Source: Chryseobacterium gleum
GTDB taxonomy: Bacteria; Bacteroidota; Bacteroidia; Flavobacteriales_D; Crocinitomicaceae
Length of the DNA stretch: 64,000 nt
Assembly: GCA_945862165.1 (NCBI GenBank)
Contig: CAMAXI010000001.1
Span: 186,001-250,000, forward strand
Direction of reading: 5' to 3'
The translations under genes and the position numbers were made by a program. The notes under the pieces were generated by a model. It was not told the DNA's origin. It made no database searches and saw only the letters and a program-made list of their open reading frames with translations. How positions within the stretch are numbered: position 1 is the first letter of the stretch; every line of letters starts with the position of its first letter. Of the stretch, positions 55,685 through 63,991 are shown one piece after another.

Positions 55685-55686
55685 TT

Positions 55687-56043
55687 ATGAATATTAAACC
55701 AATTAAAACGGAACAAGATTACCAAGAAGCGCTTGATCGTTTAGAGGTGATATTTGATGCTAAAAAAGGTTCGCCTGAAGGGGATGAATTGGAAATTTTA
55801 GGTCTACTTATTGAAAAATATGAAAGTATTCATTTTCCGATTGACCTACCCGATCCAATTGAAGCAATCAAATTTCGTATGGAACAAATGGGGTACTCAC
55901 AATCCGATTTGGTTAAAATCATTGGTTTAAAAAGTCGTGTGAGTGAAATTTTAAATAAAAAAAGAAAACTGACACTTGAGATGATTCGAAAAATACATGT
56001 AGCGTTAAATATTCCAACTGAAATTTTAGTTCAGTCTTACTAA
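55687..56043 (+). CDS. HigA-type antitoxin (HTH), orphan
   Basis: 118 aa. Residues 60-110 form an HTH_3-like helix-turn-helix (IKFRMEQMGYSQSDLVKIIG, SRVSEILNKKRKLT) and the N-terminal half has the PIKTEQDYQEALDRLEVIF pattern of HigA-family antitoxins. In HigBA systems it binds HigB and represses the operon; here HigB is reduced to a fragment, so the antitoxin is orphaned. It is followed by the first 108-bp repeat copy. Confidence 0.9.
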   Translation: MNIKPIKTEQDYQEALDRLEVIFDAKKGSPEGDELEILGLLIEKYESIHFPIDLPDPIEAIKFRMEQMGYSQSDLVKIIGLKSRVSEILNKKRKLTLEMIRKIHVALNIPTEILVQSY

Positions 56044-56081
56044 TTATCGCGCAAGAGGCTATTCTTAAAACTTATAATGAA

Positions 56082-56189
56082 TTTACTGCAAAGTTCTGAA
56101 TTCCAATGTCTCTTACGAGAATCTTTCGACTGAGGCCTTTCATAGTGTTGCGTAGCGTCACCTTATTTTTATATTCCTAAGCTTCAAAT
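56082..56189 (+). repeat. 108-bp direct repeat, copy 1
   Basis: Identical over all 108 bases to 58194-58301 (offset 2112). It begins TTTACTGCAAAGTTCTG and ends CCTAAGCTTCAAAT. It lies between higA and the convergently placed TPR gene. Confidence 0.95.
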
Positions 56190-56224
56190 CATTAACATGA
56201 CTTACGCCATAATATAAAACTAAA

Positions 56225-57925
56225 CTAATATTTTTCCCATTTCCAATTTTGAGAGAGTATTTTATATTGTTGTAAATCTGTTTCACTTTTGCTTATCTGG
56301 TAACGAATAAGGAAGCATCTTGGATCTTTATTGTTTTTAAGAATCGCTTTATCAATTTCTTTCAAAGCATCCTCGTGTTTTTTTAATTGATTTAATACAG
56401 ATGCGCGATACATATTGATTCTATAACTTTTCATTTTTAACTCTTCTGCTTTATTAATATCATCAAGAACTTTATAAAAACACTTTTTTGTCTCTTCTCC
56501 CATACCTAAATTAAATCCTATTCCAAATTGTTCAATAGCTCGTGAAAGGTATAATTCAGGAGCATTTGGATTTTGCTTAATTATGGAATCAAAATGAATA
56601 ATTGTACCATTTGAACTTGATTTGTTATATCCAAATTCTTCTGACTTTAACCAATGTTTAAATGCTATTTTTTTTTCATTATTTAAATATTCTGCCATTG
56701 CAAGAGTAAAATAAGTATCCGCATATTCGGATGATCCTTGCGGACGGTCATTTAAATGATTATCAGGTATTGAGTCAATGGTTATTTTCAAATCTAAAAT
56801 TGCTCCTTTATAATCCTTTAGATATTTCATTTTAAAATTTGCCCTTTCAATGTTTGCGCCAATTTTATATTGAGAAATAGAGTATATTGTATCGTAATCT
56901 TCTAACGCTTTTTCATATTTTTTCATATTTATGAATAAATCTATTCTTGTTTCGTAATTTCTTACTTTGCTTTCCCATTCTTCATCCCAGTTATACTGTT
57001 TGCAGTGAATGGCATCGGATATGTTTTTAATTGCTTTTTCGTATTGCCCGGTTTGTGAATACGCAGTACAAAACAAGTATTGCATTTCGCAATTTATAGT
57101 TCCATTACTTTTTTCAATACCAACACCGATATCAATCAAAGCAAGTTCAGGCTGATTGTATCGTAAATAATATGCTGCTCTTTTGAGAAAATAGGAGGGT
57201 GGAAGATTTTTATCTAATAAAAAAGAAAGGTCAATTTTTAAATTATGTTCTAAATAACCTTCACAGGATAAATGCTTTACAGTAGTTGGAGTTAAGCCAT
57301 TCCCGATTAACCTTCTATTTTTATGAAAGTCATCACATATAAGACTTTCTGTATTTTTAAACCGGTAAAATTTAAAATATCCTTTTTGAATTACGAGGGA
57401 ATCCATCAAATCTCTTATCCCGGCTGGGTTTTCTCCAATTATTCCTACAAAATCAATGATCATCGTATCTTGGTTTCTCAAGATAAACATTCTTTGGTTT
57501 GATTGATTATCCAAGTACCCATCAACATCTATATCATCTGAGGGAGGAAGTAAAAACTTATAAACTAAACTATTAATTGCCCTATTAACTTTTTGATTTA
57601 ATAATCGTTGAAAAAGAAACGTTTCTTGATGAATTTTCTCACCATTTAAAATAAAAGTTCTGATTTTAATAGAAGAATCAGAAAAAAAATCTATCCTTTC
57701 AAGTTTTTCGTCGTATAAAGAACCTATTGATAAACCACCACCGCCACCTGGTTGCGCAAATAGTGGTCTGGAAAATAGAAGAAGATTTAAAATAATAAAG
57801 TAAATTAATTTGATGAACTGTCCGGTAGAGTAAAAACGCAGAACAAATGTCCATGAAACATGAAATAATCCACAAAGAATATAACTTTCTTTGTTGTTTG
57901 TTGTTTTTTTATGCACAGGTTTCAA
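56225..57925 (-). CDS. Secreted TPR protein, GGGGG-containing N-terminal family
   Basis: 566 aa. The signal peptide appears at about residues 36-58 (FIKLIYFIILNLLLFSRPLFAQ), preceded by about 35 residues that look unlike a start, so the real start may be a non-ATG codon further in. The mature protein begins PGGGGGLSIGSLYDEK, a Gly-rich opening common in Bacteroidota TPR proteins. Several TPR-like repeats follow (YFLKRAAYYLRYNQPELALI, ALEDYDTIYSIS, DALKEIDKAILKNNKDPRCF). It is framed by two perfect 108-bp direct repeats. Confidence 0.75.
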   Translation of the reverse strand: MKPVHKKTTNNKESYILCGLFHVSWTFVLRFYSTGQFIKLIYFIILNLLLFSRPLFAQPGGGGGLSIGSLYDEKLERIDFFSDSSIKIRTFILNGEKIHQETFLFQRLLNQKVNRAINSLVYKFLLPPSDDIDVDGYLDNQSNQRMFILRNQDTMIIDFVGIIGENPAGIRDLMDSLVIQKGYFKFYRFKNTESLICDDFHKNRRLIGNGLTPTTVKHLSCEGYLEHNLKIDLSFLLDKNLPPSYFLKRAAYYLRYNQPELALIDIGVGIEKSNGTINCEMQYLFCTAYSQTGQYEKAIKNISDAIHCKQYNWDEEWESKVRNYETRIDLFINMKKYEKALEDYDTIYSISQYKIGANIERANFKMKYLKDYKGAILDLKITIDSIPDNHLNDRPQGSSEYADTYFTLAMAEYLNNEKKIAFKHWLKSEEFGYNKSSSNGTIIHFDSIIKQNPNAPELYLSRAIEQFGIGFNLGMGEETKKCFYKVLDDINKAEELKMKSYRINMYRASVLNQLKKHEDALKEIDKAILKNNKDPRCFLIRYQISKSETDLQQYKILSQNWKWEKY

Positions 57926-58193
57926 TTTTATTGATTAACTGCCTTGTGTAGAACATTAGTTTTTAGCACAACTAATTTATAAACCTTGTAAAAATTGCTA
58001 TTATTTCAAAGAGATGTTAATCACCGTCATTTAATGCATTTTAGATTAAATATAACTAAAAATATAGAATTATCCTTTTCCCTGTGAGGTTGGTTTTTAA
58101 TCCTGTACTAAATATCAAAAAAAGTAACAAAAGTTAATACCAATAAAAACCCGTACACCACGGTTAATCGAAGCCTCCATTAACACGATTAGG

Positions 58194-58301
58194 TTTACTG
58201 CAAAGTTCTGAATTCCAATGTCTCTTACGAGAATCTTTCGACTGAGGCCTTTCATAGTGTTGCGTAGCGTCACCTTATTTTTATATTCCTAAGCTTCAAA
58301 T
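58194..58301 (+). repeat. 108-bp direct repeat, copy 2
   Basis: Exact copy of 56082-56189 in the same orientation. The two enclose the TPR protein gene and its upstream DNA, 2.1 kb apart. Confidence 0.95.
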
Positions 58302-58637
58302 TAGAATGTACGGGTCCTCCTTGCGAAGTAGATCTCATAGCCAATCTTTGATGGTCGGATCGTGGTGTAAAAATACTAAGAAGTTAATAAACATAAATAT
58401 AAAATTGGCCTCGAACCACATAAATTATACATGAAAGTCTTTGTTCTTTCATCTTTCAGTCTTTTATCTTAATAAAAAGTTATAATCATACTTACAACTT
58501 TCATCTTTTTTAGCAAAAGTTGTAGTTATACTTTAAACTTATAGGAGTTTTATATGTAAATGGACACACACCAAGGAATTTCAGTGATCAGTTTAATGGA
58601 ATTTTTGGAATGGGAATAACAAAAAGAGGAATCGATT

Positions 58638-58662
58638 CCGTTTTTAAACAATATAAAAACGG
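58638..58662. promoter_or_regulatory. CCGTTTTT / AAAAACGG dyad upstream of AAA ATPase gene
   Basis: 8-bp perfect arms around a 9-nt loop, about 95 bp before the ATPase start, in a stretch with repeated CGTTTTT words (58639, 58674, 58699). Possible autoregulatory site. Confidence 0.35.
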
Positions 58663-58754
58663 TTTCTATTACGTTTTTTAATCATAAAAAAGTGGATTAC
58701 ACTCCGTTTTTATTCATATATTTACGGTACATTTAATCGCATATATATAAAATA

Positions 58755-59969
58755 ATGGACATACTTTTTGAAATATCCGAACGACTAATTCGAGGTTTAT
58801 CAACGCATTTTCAGCGATATTTATCTAAAAAAATAGAGTGGGACAACCGACTTATTGAAATAAAAGGTGCGAGAGGTACAGGTAAAACAACCTTAATGCT
58901 CCAGCGAGCAAAAGAATTACAAAAAAAACACCTTGTTTTGTACACCTCTTTAGATTTGCCTTATTTTTATACAAATTCCATATTTGATTTAGCAGATACT
59001 TTTTATAAAAGTGGAGGAAACTATTTGTTTTTAGATGAAATTCATAAATATCCAAATGTTAAACTAGGCCAAGATTGGTCGAATGAATTGAAAGCAATCT
59101 ATGACTCATTCCCAGAGTTAAGAATCGTATACTCAAGTTCTTCCTTACTTCATCTCTATAAGGGAAATGGAGATCTAAGTAGACGAAAAGTTTCCTACGA
59201 ATTATATGGTTTATCGTACCGAGAGTTTTTAAACTTTCAATATGGGGAAAAATTCGAAGCAGTTCCGTTAAGCGAACTCTTGTCCAATCACATACAAATC
59301 GCTCGGGAAATAAATGAACGGATTAAGCCGCTAGCAAATTTTAATGAATACTTGCAAATTGGTTATTACCCATTTTTTAAAGAATCAAAATCAAATTATC
59401 CTGCTCGATTATTAAATATTATCAACCTAATTATTGAAAGTGATATACCTGCTGTAGTTTCAGCCCCGTCTGAAAACACGGAGAAGTTAAAGAAATTATT
59501 AGGCGCAATTAGCTCAACCGTACCATATACACCAAATATCAAAGCACTATCCAATCATTTATCCATTGCTGATTATCGAACTACGCTTAAATACTTGAAT
59601 TTATTGGAACATGGTGGATTAATCAAGCAACTTTCAGCGAACAGTATTGGAAATAAAATACTACAAAAACCTGATAAAATATACATTCAAAACACCAACC
59701 TACTGCACGTACTCGCTCCAAAAAACACAGAAACCGGAACAATACGAGAAACGTTTTTTTACAACCAACTACTCACCGAACATCAAGTAACCTATCCCAA
59801 AATAGGTGATTTTTTTATCGATCAACATATTTTGTTTGAAGTCGGTGGAAAGTCAAAAACACAAAAACAACTCGAGTCCTACGACGGCGAAAAATATATT
59901 GTTGCCGATAACATCGAAATTGGTTTTGGAAATAAAGTTCCGTTGTGGATGTTTGGATTTTTGTATTAA
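58755..59969 (+). CDS. AAA_14/DUF4143 family ATPase
   Basis: 404 aa. N-terminal P-loop domain with Walker A GARGTGKTT (38-46) and Walker B LFLDE (91-95), plus sensor-type SSSSLLHLYKGN. The C-terminal DUF4143 part (about 220-404) contains the winged-helix SNHLSIADYRTTLKYLNLLEHGGLI and the restriction-endonuclease-like end with FEVGGKSK. This two-part layout is typical of a widespread family of unknown role. It is solitary, with a dyad upstream; an attC-like dyad begins 2 nt after its stop. Confidence 0.88.
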   Translation: MDILFEISERLIRGLSTHFQRYLSKKIEWDNRLIEIKGARGTGKTTLMLQRAKELQKKHLVLYTSLDLPYFYTNSIFDLADTFYKSGGNYLFLDEIHKYPNVKLGQDWSNELKAIYDSFPELRIVYSSSSLLHLYKGNGDLSRRKVSYELYGLSYREFLNFQYGEKFEAVPLSELLSNHIQIAREINERIKPLANFNEYLQIGYYPFFKESKSNYPARLLNIINLIIESDIPAVVSAPSENTEKLKKLLGAISSTVPYTPNIKALSNHLSIADYRTTLKYLNLLEHGGLIKQLSANSIGNKILQKPDKIYIQNTNLLHVLAPKNTETGTIRETFFYNQLLTEHQVTYPKIGDFFIDQHILFEVGGKSKTQKQLESYDGEKYIVADNIEIGFGNKVPLWMFGFLY

Positions 59970-59970
59970 A

Positions 59971-60012
59971 TACTAAACCAACTAAAATGTCGTTTGTTGT
60001 TAGGGTGTTAGG
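59971..60012 (+). repeat. attC-like imperfect dyad, copy a
   Basis: Begins TACTAAACCAAC, core AAAATGTCGTTTG, ends GTTAGGGTGTTAGG. It starts directly after the ATPase stop codon. Copies b (61584-61626) and c (61837-61880) share this layout and orientation. Confidence 0.55.
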
Positions 60013-60083
60013 AGTAGATTGATTAATTTAGAGAAAACAAAAACTCATAAGACCTATACTATTGAGTTGATAACTAAAATACA

Positions 60084-60725
60084 ATGCTAAAACTACTTCT
60101 TTTATTTCTTTTTTTCAGTTTTCTAGCGGTTGCTCAAAGAGACTATTCTAAAATGGATACAACCAATATTTATAAAAAAGAATATTATGATTCTTTAGTA
60201 GCGGTTTATCATGATAAGGATCGGAACACAATTAATTTTAAAGATAATTATAACAATACTATATACTTCGGAAATTGGTATCAACCATCTGGTGGCAAAA
60301 GTGCATTTTCAGAAATAGTAAAGATTAATAATTCAGTAAATAATTTACGATTAATAAATTTTTATGATAAGTTAACTTTAAAGTTAATTGAGACATATTT
60401 TATAGATAGTTGTCGAAATAAAATTGGTTTCGGATACAAATACAATGACTCATTAAAAAAATTCGATCTTATTAATCACGATTTGAATTATAAAATTGAT
60501 GTAATTAAAGCAAAAAAAATAATTAAAAAACGTCTTATGTCAATTAAAGACACACGAAAATTTGATTATAGTAATGATCATTTGTGTTTAAAAAAGATTA
60601 AAATAGATGGAGTTTCTGCATATCAAATTGATTATCAATTAACAGATACAATGGCATTAATTTGTACAATGAATGCTAAGAACGGAAAAATTCTCTCTAT
60701 TCGTTATTTCTTCAGTAATTATTAA
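60084..60725 (+). CDS. Secreted protein of unknown function
   Basis: 213 aa with a signal peptide (MLKLLLLFLFFSFLAVAQ). The C-terminal 50 residues (CLKKIKIDGVSAYQIDYQ, MNAKNGKILSIRYFF) have a PepSY-like look; otherwise no family recognised. AT-rich. It follows attC-like copy a and is the first of several plus-strand secreted genes. Confidence 0.65.
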   Translation: MLKLLLLFLFFSFLAVAQRDYSKMDTTNIYKKEYYDSLVAVYHDKDRNTINFKDNYNNTIYFGNWYQPSGGKSAFSEIVKINNSVNNLRLINFYDKLTLKLIETYFIDSCRNKIGFGYKYNDSLKKFDLINHDLNYKIDVIKAKKIIKKRLMSIKDTRKFDYSNDHLCLKKIKIDGVSAYQIDYQLTDTMALICTMNAKNGKILSIRYFFSNY

Positions 60726-61048
60726 TATTTTTTTAATTAGAATATGCCCACAACAGAAAAATACTACCCAGCACTTTCAGACCTCATTAGTATCAATGAA
60801 ATAAATCATGCTCCGCTGAGCTGGATTTTTAATCCTGCTCCAAAAAATTAAGTAAATACGCTATACTTGATTTATACCGCCTAGCAGCAACGAAATTAAT
60901 CCTGCACAAACTTGGCCTCCAGAATTTGAAAGCAAGTCCACAATTAAAGAATTTGCTAAATCAAATAAAAATCATAAATTTAAAGTATAGCTTAACTTAG
61001 TCTCCAGAATTGAAGGCAAGTCCATTTAAAAAGAAATAATTATAACCT
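60726..61048. other. Intergenic region with REP-like words and a short direct repeat
   Basis: Contains the GCTGGATTTTTAATCCTGC type repeat (60810-60842), ACCGCCTAGCAGCAACG...TTAATCCTGC (60871-60905), and a direct repeat CTCCAGAATTGAA-GCAAGTCCA at 60914-60948 and 60999-61030. A 35-codon frame at 60744-60851 (MPTTEKYYPALSDLISINE) runs into the repeat and may be a truncated gene start. No convincing gene. Confidence 0.55.
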
Positions 61049-61543
61049 ATGAAAAACATAACTAAATATCTTACAACCTTAAGTCTTCTTATTTTACTAC
61101 TTCCATTTCTTCAAACCTGTACAAACCAAGAGTTGAAAAATCCTGAATATGTAGGCCACGAAAAAAATCCCTTAAATTACAATAAGGAAAAGAGTAAGAA
61201 AGTAAAAAGTGAAAGCACCTTTAATGGATATAAAATAGCTTTTTCTGTTTTTAAAAATGAACCTAAAAAAATAAATATAGACGATGCTATTTTGGCAGAT
61301 TATTTTATGTTAACTAGTGTTCTAATTTCTATATTTCTTTGCATACTTTCATTTTTCAATAGGTTTAATGCCATTATATTTTATTCAACTGGTATAAATA
61401 TTTTGTTAGTAATACTTAGTGTATATGTGTTTAAAAAATCAGGAATCCTAAGAGAGTTTCATCAAGTCAAAATAGGCTATTATTTATATACCATTAATTT
61501 GATTTTAATTGCTTTATTTTCTAAAAGAAAGCTAGCGCGCTGA
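61049..61543 (+). CDS. Membrane lipoprotein-like protein of unknown function
   Basis: 164 aa. A hydrophobic start (MKNITKYLTTLSLLILLLPFLQTC) with a lipobox-like cysteine is followed by a charged stretch (about 30-75) and three membrane segments (about 84-102, 108-130, 146-160). No family recognised. It is followed at 61584 by attC-like copy b. Confidence 0.65.
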   Translation: MKNITKYLTTLSLLILLLPFLQTCTNQELKNPEYVGHEKNPLNYNKEKSKKVKSESTFNGYKIAFSVFKNEPKKINIDDAILADYFMLTSVLISIFLCILSFFNRFNAIIFYSTGINILLVILSVYVFKKSGILREFHQVKIGYYLYTINLILIALFSKRKLAR

Positions 61544-61583
61544 GCAGGATTTTGTATCGCGGAGCAGCTAGAAAATAAACTCT

Positions 61584-61626
61584 ACACTAAACCAACGAAA
61601 ATTGCGTTTAGCGTTAGTAAGTTATG
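61584..61626 (+). repeat. attC-like imperfect dyad, copy b
   Basis: Begins ACACTAAACCAACG, core AAAATTGCGTTTAG, ends CGTTAGTAAGTTATG. The outer and inner parts can pair imperfectly (AACG with CGTT, AAA with TTT). Confidence 0.5.
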
Positions 61627-61836
61627 TGAAGATTGAGTAATTTTAGTTTGATGGAAATTAATCGCAGGATTACAAATCCAGCGAAGCAGGATGAGTAATA
61701 TCCTGTCTAAAATTGATTTGTATTCCAATTTGAAACCATAAACTAATACATTCCCGCTGTGTTGAATTTAGACCTCATAGCAGCAACGATGTTGTCCAAG
61801 CTCTAAACCAACCAATCAAAAACATATCTTTACCAA

Positions 61837-61880
61837 AACACTAAACCAACGAAAATGTCATTTGGAGTTAGGGTGTTAGG
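61837..61880 (+). repeat. attC-like imperfect dyad, copy c
   Basis: AACAC pairs with GTGTT, CCAAC with GTTAGG, and AAATG with CATTT. It ends GTGTTAGGT; GTTAGGT fits the integron R' core GTTRRRY. It lies 36 nt upstream of the 537-aa secreted protein gene. Confidence 0.55.
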
Positions 61881-61916
61881 TAAAGAATAGTTATTTTAGT
61901 TAACTATAAAATTAAC

Positions 61917-63530
61917 ATGAAAAAAATTCTTGTATTAATATCCATTCTTTGTCTAATCTGTGTAACCTGTGGTGCTCAAATCAAAACTTCAGGTTCAAAA
62001 AAACGAAGCATTTCATCAAGTATCAAAGATTCAATAACAACAACAGAAAAGAAGAATAATACAACGAAGAGCATCTTAAATAGTTTTTACGATGACGAAG
62101 GGTATTTATTAGCATATGAAGACTTACCCAACTTGAAAGGTTATAATCCAAACAAACCTATATTAGAGAATGAAGAGGAAGCATTAAACTATATACTTTC
62201 AAATATTGACTTTGTTTGTAATTATAATCCAGGATTTTACAAAAGCGATATATTATATTTTAAAATTAAAAATGGAAAAATCACTAATGTAGATCATGAT
62301 AAAGCAACAATATTTAAAGATTCTTTATTTTACAAAAAAATCAAATTGAATCAAAAGAGTTTACCCAATTTTTATATACCAATAGCTTATCTTTATTCTA
62401 AAAAATTATCTACAAAACGAATTTCAACCTATCAATTGGAAATTTTACACACTAATAATAAACGATATTACGATTCTATTACTCTAAAAAAAGAAATAAA
62501 GAAAAATTTGAAAACAGGAAAATATCAAACTTTAACATCTAAAGAGTTGAATTTGATTATTCGTCTGAATTTGAATTATAATTATAAAATCAAACCTGAA
62601 AATTGTATTTTGGAAAGAGGTGATCTGGTTATTGATACAACACAATTAGAAATAGATCCTAGGTATGGCTGTTTAATTTCCGAAGAATCAGAATATAGGT
62701 TTAAGAGAATGTTTAGAATAAAAGATCAAAATTTAGTTCAGGTTAAAAAGGATGATTATTCATACAAGAATATAGATATAATCTATTTTAATGATTCCTC
62801 ATTATTAAGAATTACAAATAATTATAATAATCGGTTTAAAATATATTATGATTCATCTTTGATATTCAATATGCAAGACACTATTACTGGAAACTATTTT
62901 ATTAGAAATCCATTAGTTAAAGATAAGTTGATTTTTATACACAGCGAAATAGGCGAACAATCAGGATATTCTAAACAACTTATAGAAGTTGATTCATATG
63001 AAAAAATGAAAAAATTTCGTTTTGGGTTATATAAAAAATATATCTTATATAAAATTAAAGGGAGTTCCTCTGTAAAAAAAGATTCAATCATTTATTTATT
63101 AGTAAATAAAAAAGAAAAGAAAAAAATATCAAAAAATAAAATAATTTATGTTTCTAAAGGCTGTAATAACACTGAAAATAAAAGTGTTAATTATTTTCAT
63201 TTGATCTACGATCAAAAATTTGATTACATAAATTGTGATAGTGAAAATGTTCATTTAGTTAATAATGAAATTCTTTGTTTTTTATCTACAAATCCCTATA
63301 AATCTGATTATTCCTCTAGTGAGTCAATTGAAAATGAGCAAAAATCAACAAAAGCAAATATATATAGAGTTAAAATTGTTCGTTATCTATATTATAGTCC
63401 AACCAATTTTTTAATTAATTCAGTAAAAAATTTTAAATATCAATGTAGGGTTGGTTTTAATGCAAAGAAAAATGACCCAACGGGTAAATACAAAGATCCG
63501 ATTATTTATTATTTAGAAAAAGGGTTATAA
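61917..63530 (+). CDS. Secreted protein of unknown function
   Basis: 537 aa with a signal peptide (MKKILVLISILCLICVTCGAQ, with a Cys that could be a lipid site). The mature part is rich in Lys, Asn, Ile and Tyr, with no recognised domain. Low GC content. It follows attC-like copy c and is convergent with the partial gene at the window end. Confidence 0.65.
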   Translation: MKKILVLISILCLICVTCGAQIKTSGSKKRSISSSIKDSITTTEKKNNTTKSILNSFYDDEGYLLAYEDLPNLKGYNPNKPILENEEEALNYILSNIDFVCNYNPGFYKSDILYFKIKNGKITNVDHDKATIFKDSLFYKKIKLNQKSLPNFYIPIAYLYSKKLSTKRISTYQLEILHTNNKRYYDSITLKKEIKKNLKTGKYQTLTSKELNLIIRLNLNYNYKIKPENCILERGDLVIDTTQLEIDPRYGCLISEESEYRFKRMFRIKDQNLVQVKKDDYSYKNIDIIYFNDSSLLRITNNYNNRFKIYYDSSLIFNMQDTITGNYFIRNPLVKDKLIFIHSEIGEQSGYSKQLIEVDSYEKMKKFRFGLYKKYILYKIKGSSSVKKDSIIYLLVNKKEKKKISKNKIIYVSKGCNNTENKSVNYFHLIYDQKFDYINCDSENVHLVNNEILCFLSTNPYKSDYSSSESIENEQKSTKANIYRVKIVRYLYYSPTNFLINSVKNFKYQCRVGFNAKKNDPTGKYKDPIIYYLEKGL

Positions 63531-63559
63531 CCCCCTCCCCCAACAAATCACCATAATCA

Positions 63560-63991
63560 TTAACGAACAAACTTTTTTCTTATCGATTTATTATTAGCTT
63601 GTAATATTTCAATTTCTACTACGTTTGGCGTAACTTTTTTTATTTGCAAATCCCCATAGAGTTGACTAAGCGAACAAGTAATATAATCGCACGTTTTCAA
63701 GTTCATTAGTAGTTTATCTGTCTTGCGATTAATGTCATAAAGCATCAAACTATCCGTGTCTTTACAGTAAAGTAATAACTCATTTTTTTCATCCGAGTCT
63801 ATCATAAAACCTTGAACTAGTTGAGATGCATCGCTTTTTCGTATCAGTTGCATTTCGAGTGGATTTCCGGAACCATAGGCTTGTACAAAGGCAAAACAAT
63901 CATTAAAATCCGCTCCTATATAACCTAAATTTTTCGTGACAATCCCATAACCCATTTCGTTTAACGTATCGATTGTTTTCTGCCCTCTCAT
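63560..63991 (-). CDS. Hypothetical protein, N terminus beyond window
   Basis: 143 aa visible from the ATG at 63991. The frame stays open upstream to the window edge and no signal peptide is seen at that ATG, so this is probably the C-terminal part of a longer protein. Beta-strand rich, with blade-like segments (GADFNDCFAFVQAYGSGN, ELLLYCKDTDSLMLYDINRK). No family recognised. Confidence 0.55.
   Translation of the reverse strand: MRGQKTIDTLNEMGYGIVTKNLGYIGADFNDCFAFVQAYGSGNPLEMQLIRKSDASQLVQGFMIDSDEKNELLLYCKDTDSLMLYDINRKTDKLLMNLKTCDYITCSLSQLYGDLQIKKVTPNVVEIEILQANNKSIRKKFVR

Larger units (their letters stand above)
57926..58754. other. Long intergenic region with repeats and hairpins
   Basis: No gene is seen in 829 bases. 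Contents: a 7-bp hairpin ATTAGTT/AACTAAT at 57955-57976; a decayed REP-like word (58071-58108); the second 108-bp repeat (58194-58301); an AAAGAC-type tract (58433-58471); a hairpin with 9-bp arms TACAACTTT/AAAGTTGTA (58493-58524); and CCGTTTTT/AAAAACGG (58638-58662) upstream of the AAA ATPase gene, which may be its operator. Confidence 0.6.
61544..61916. other. Non-coding stretch with two attC-like dyads and REP-like words
   Basis: Holds attC-like copies b (61584-61626) and c (61837-61880), a partial CTCTAAACCAACC word at 61801, and degraded GCTGGATTTG/AGCAGCAACG repeat words (61661-61695, 61752-61796). The roughly 210 bases between b and c hold no gene and look like an empty or decayed cassette. 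Confidence 0.5.

Noticed and set aside
58551-58620. Small ORF MDTHQGISVIS before the ATPase
   Set aside because: It is 19 codons, ends before the ATPase, and has no supporting motif.
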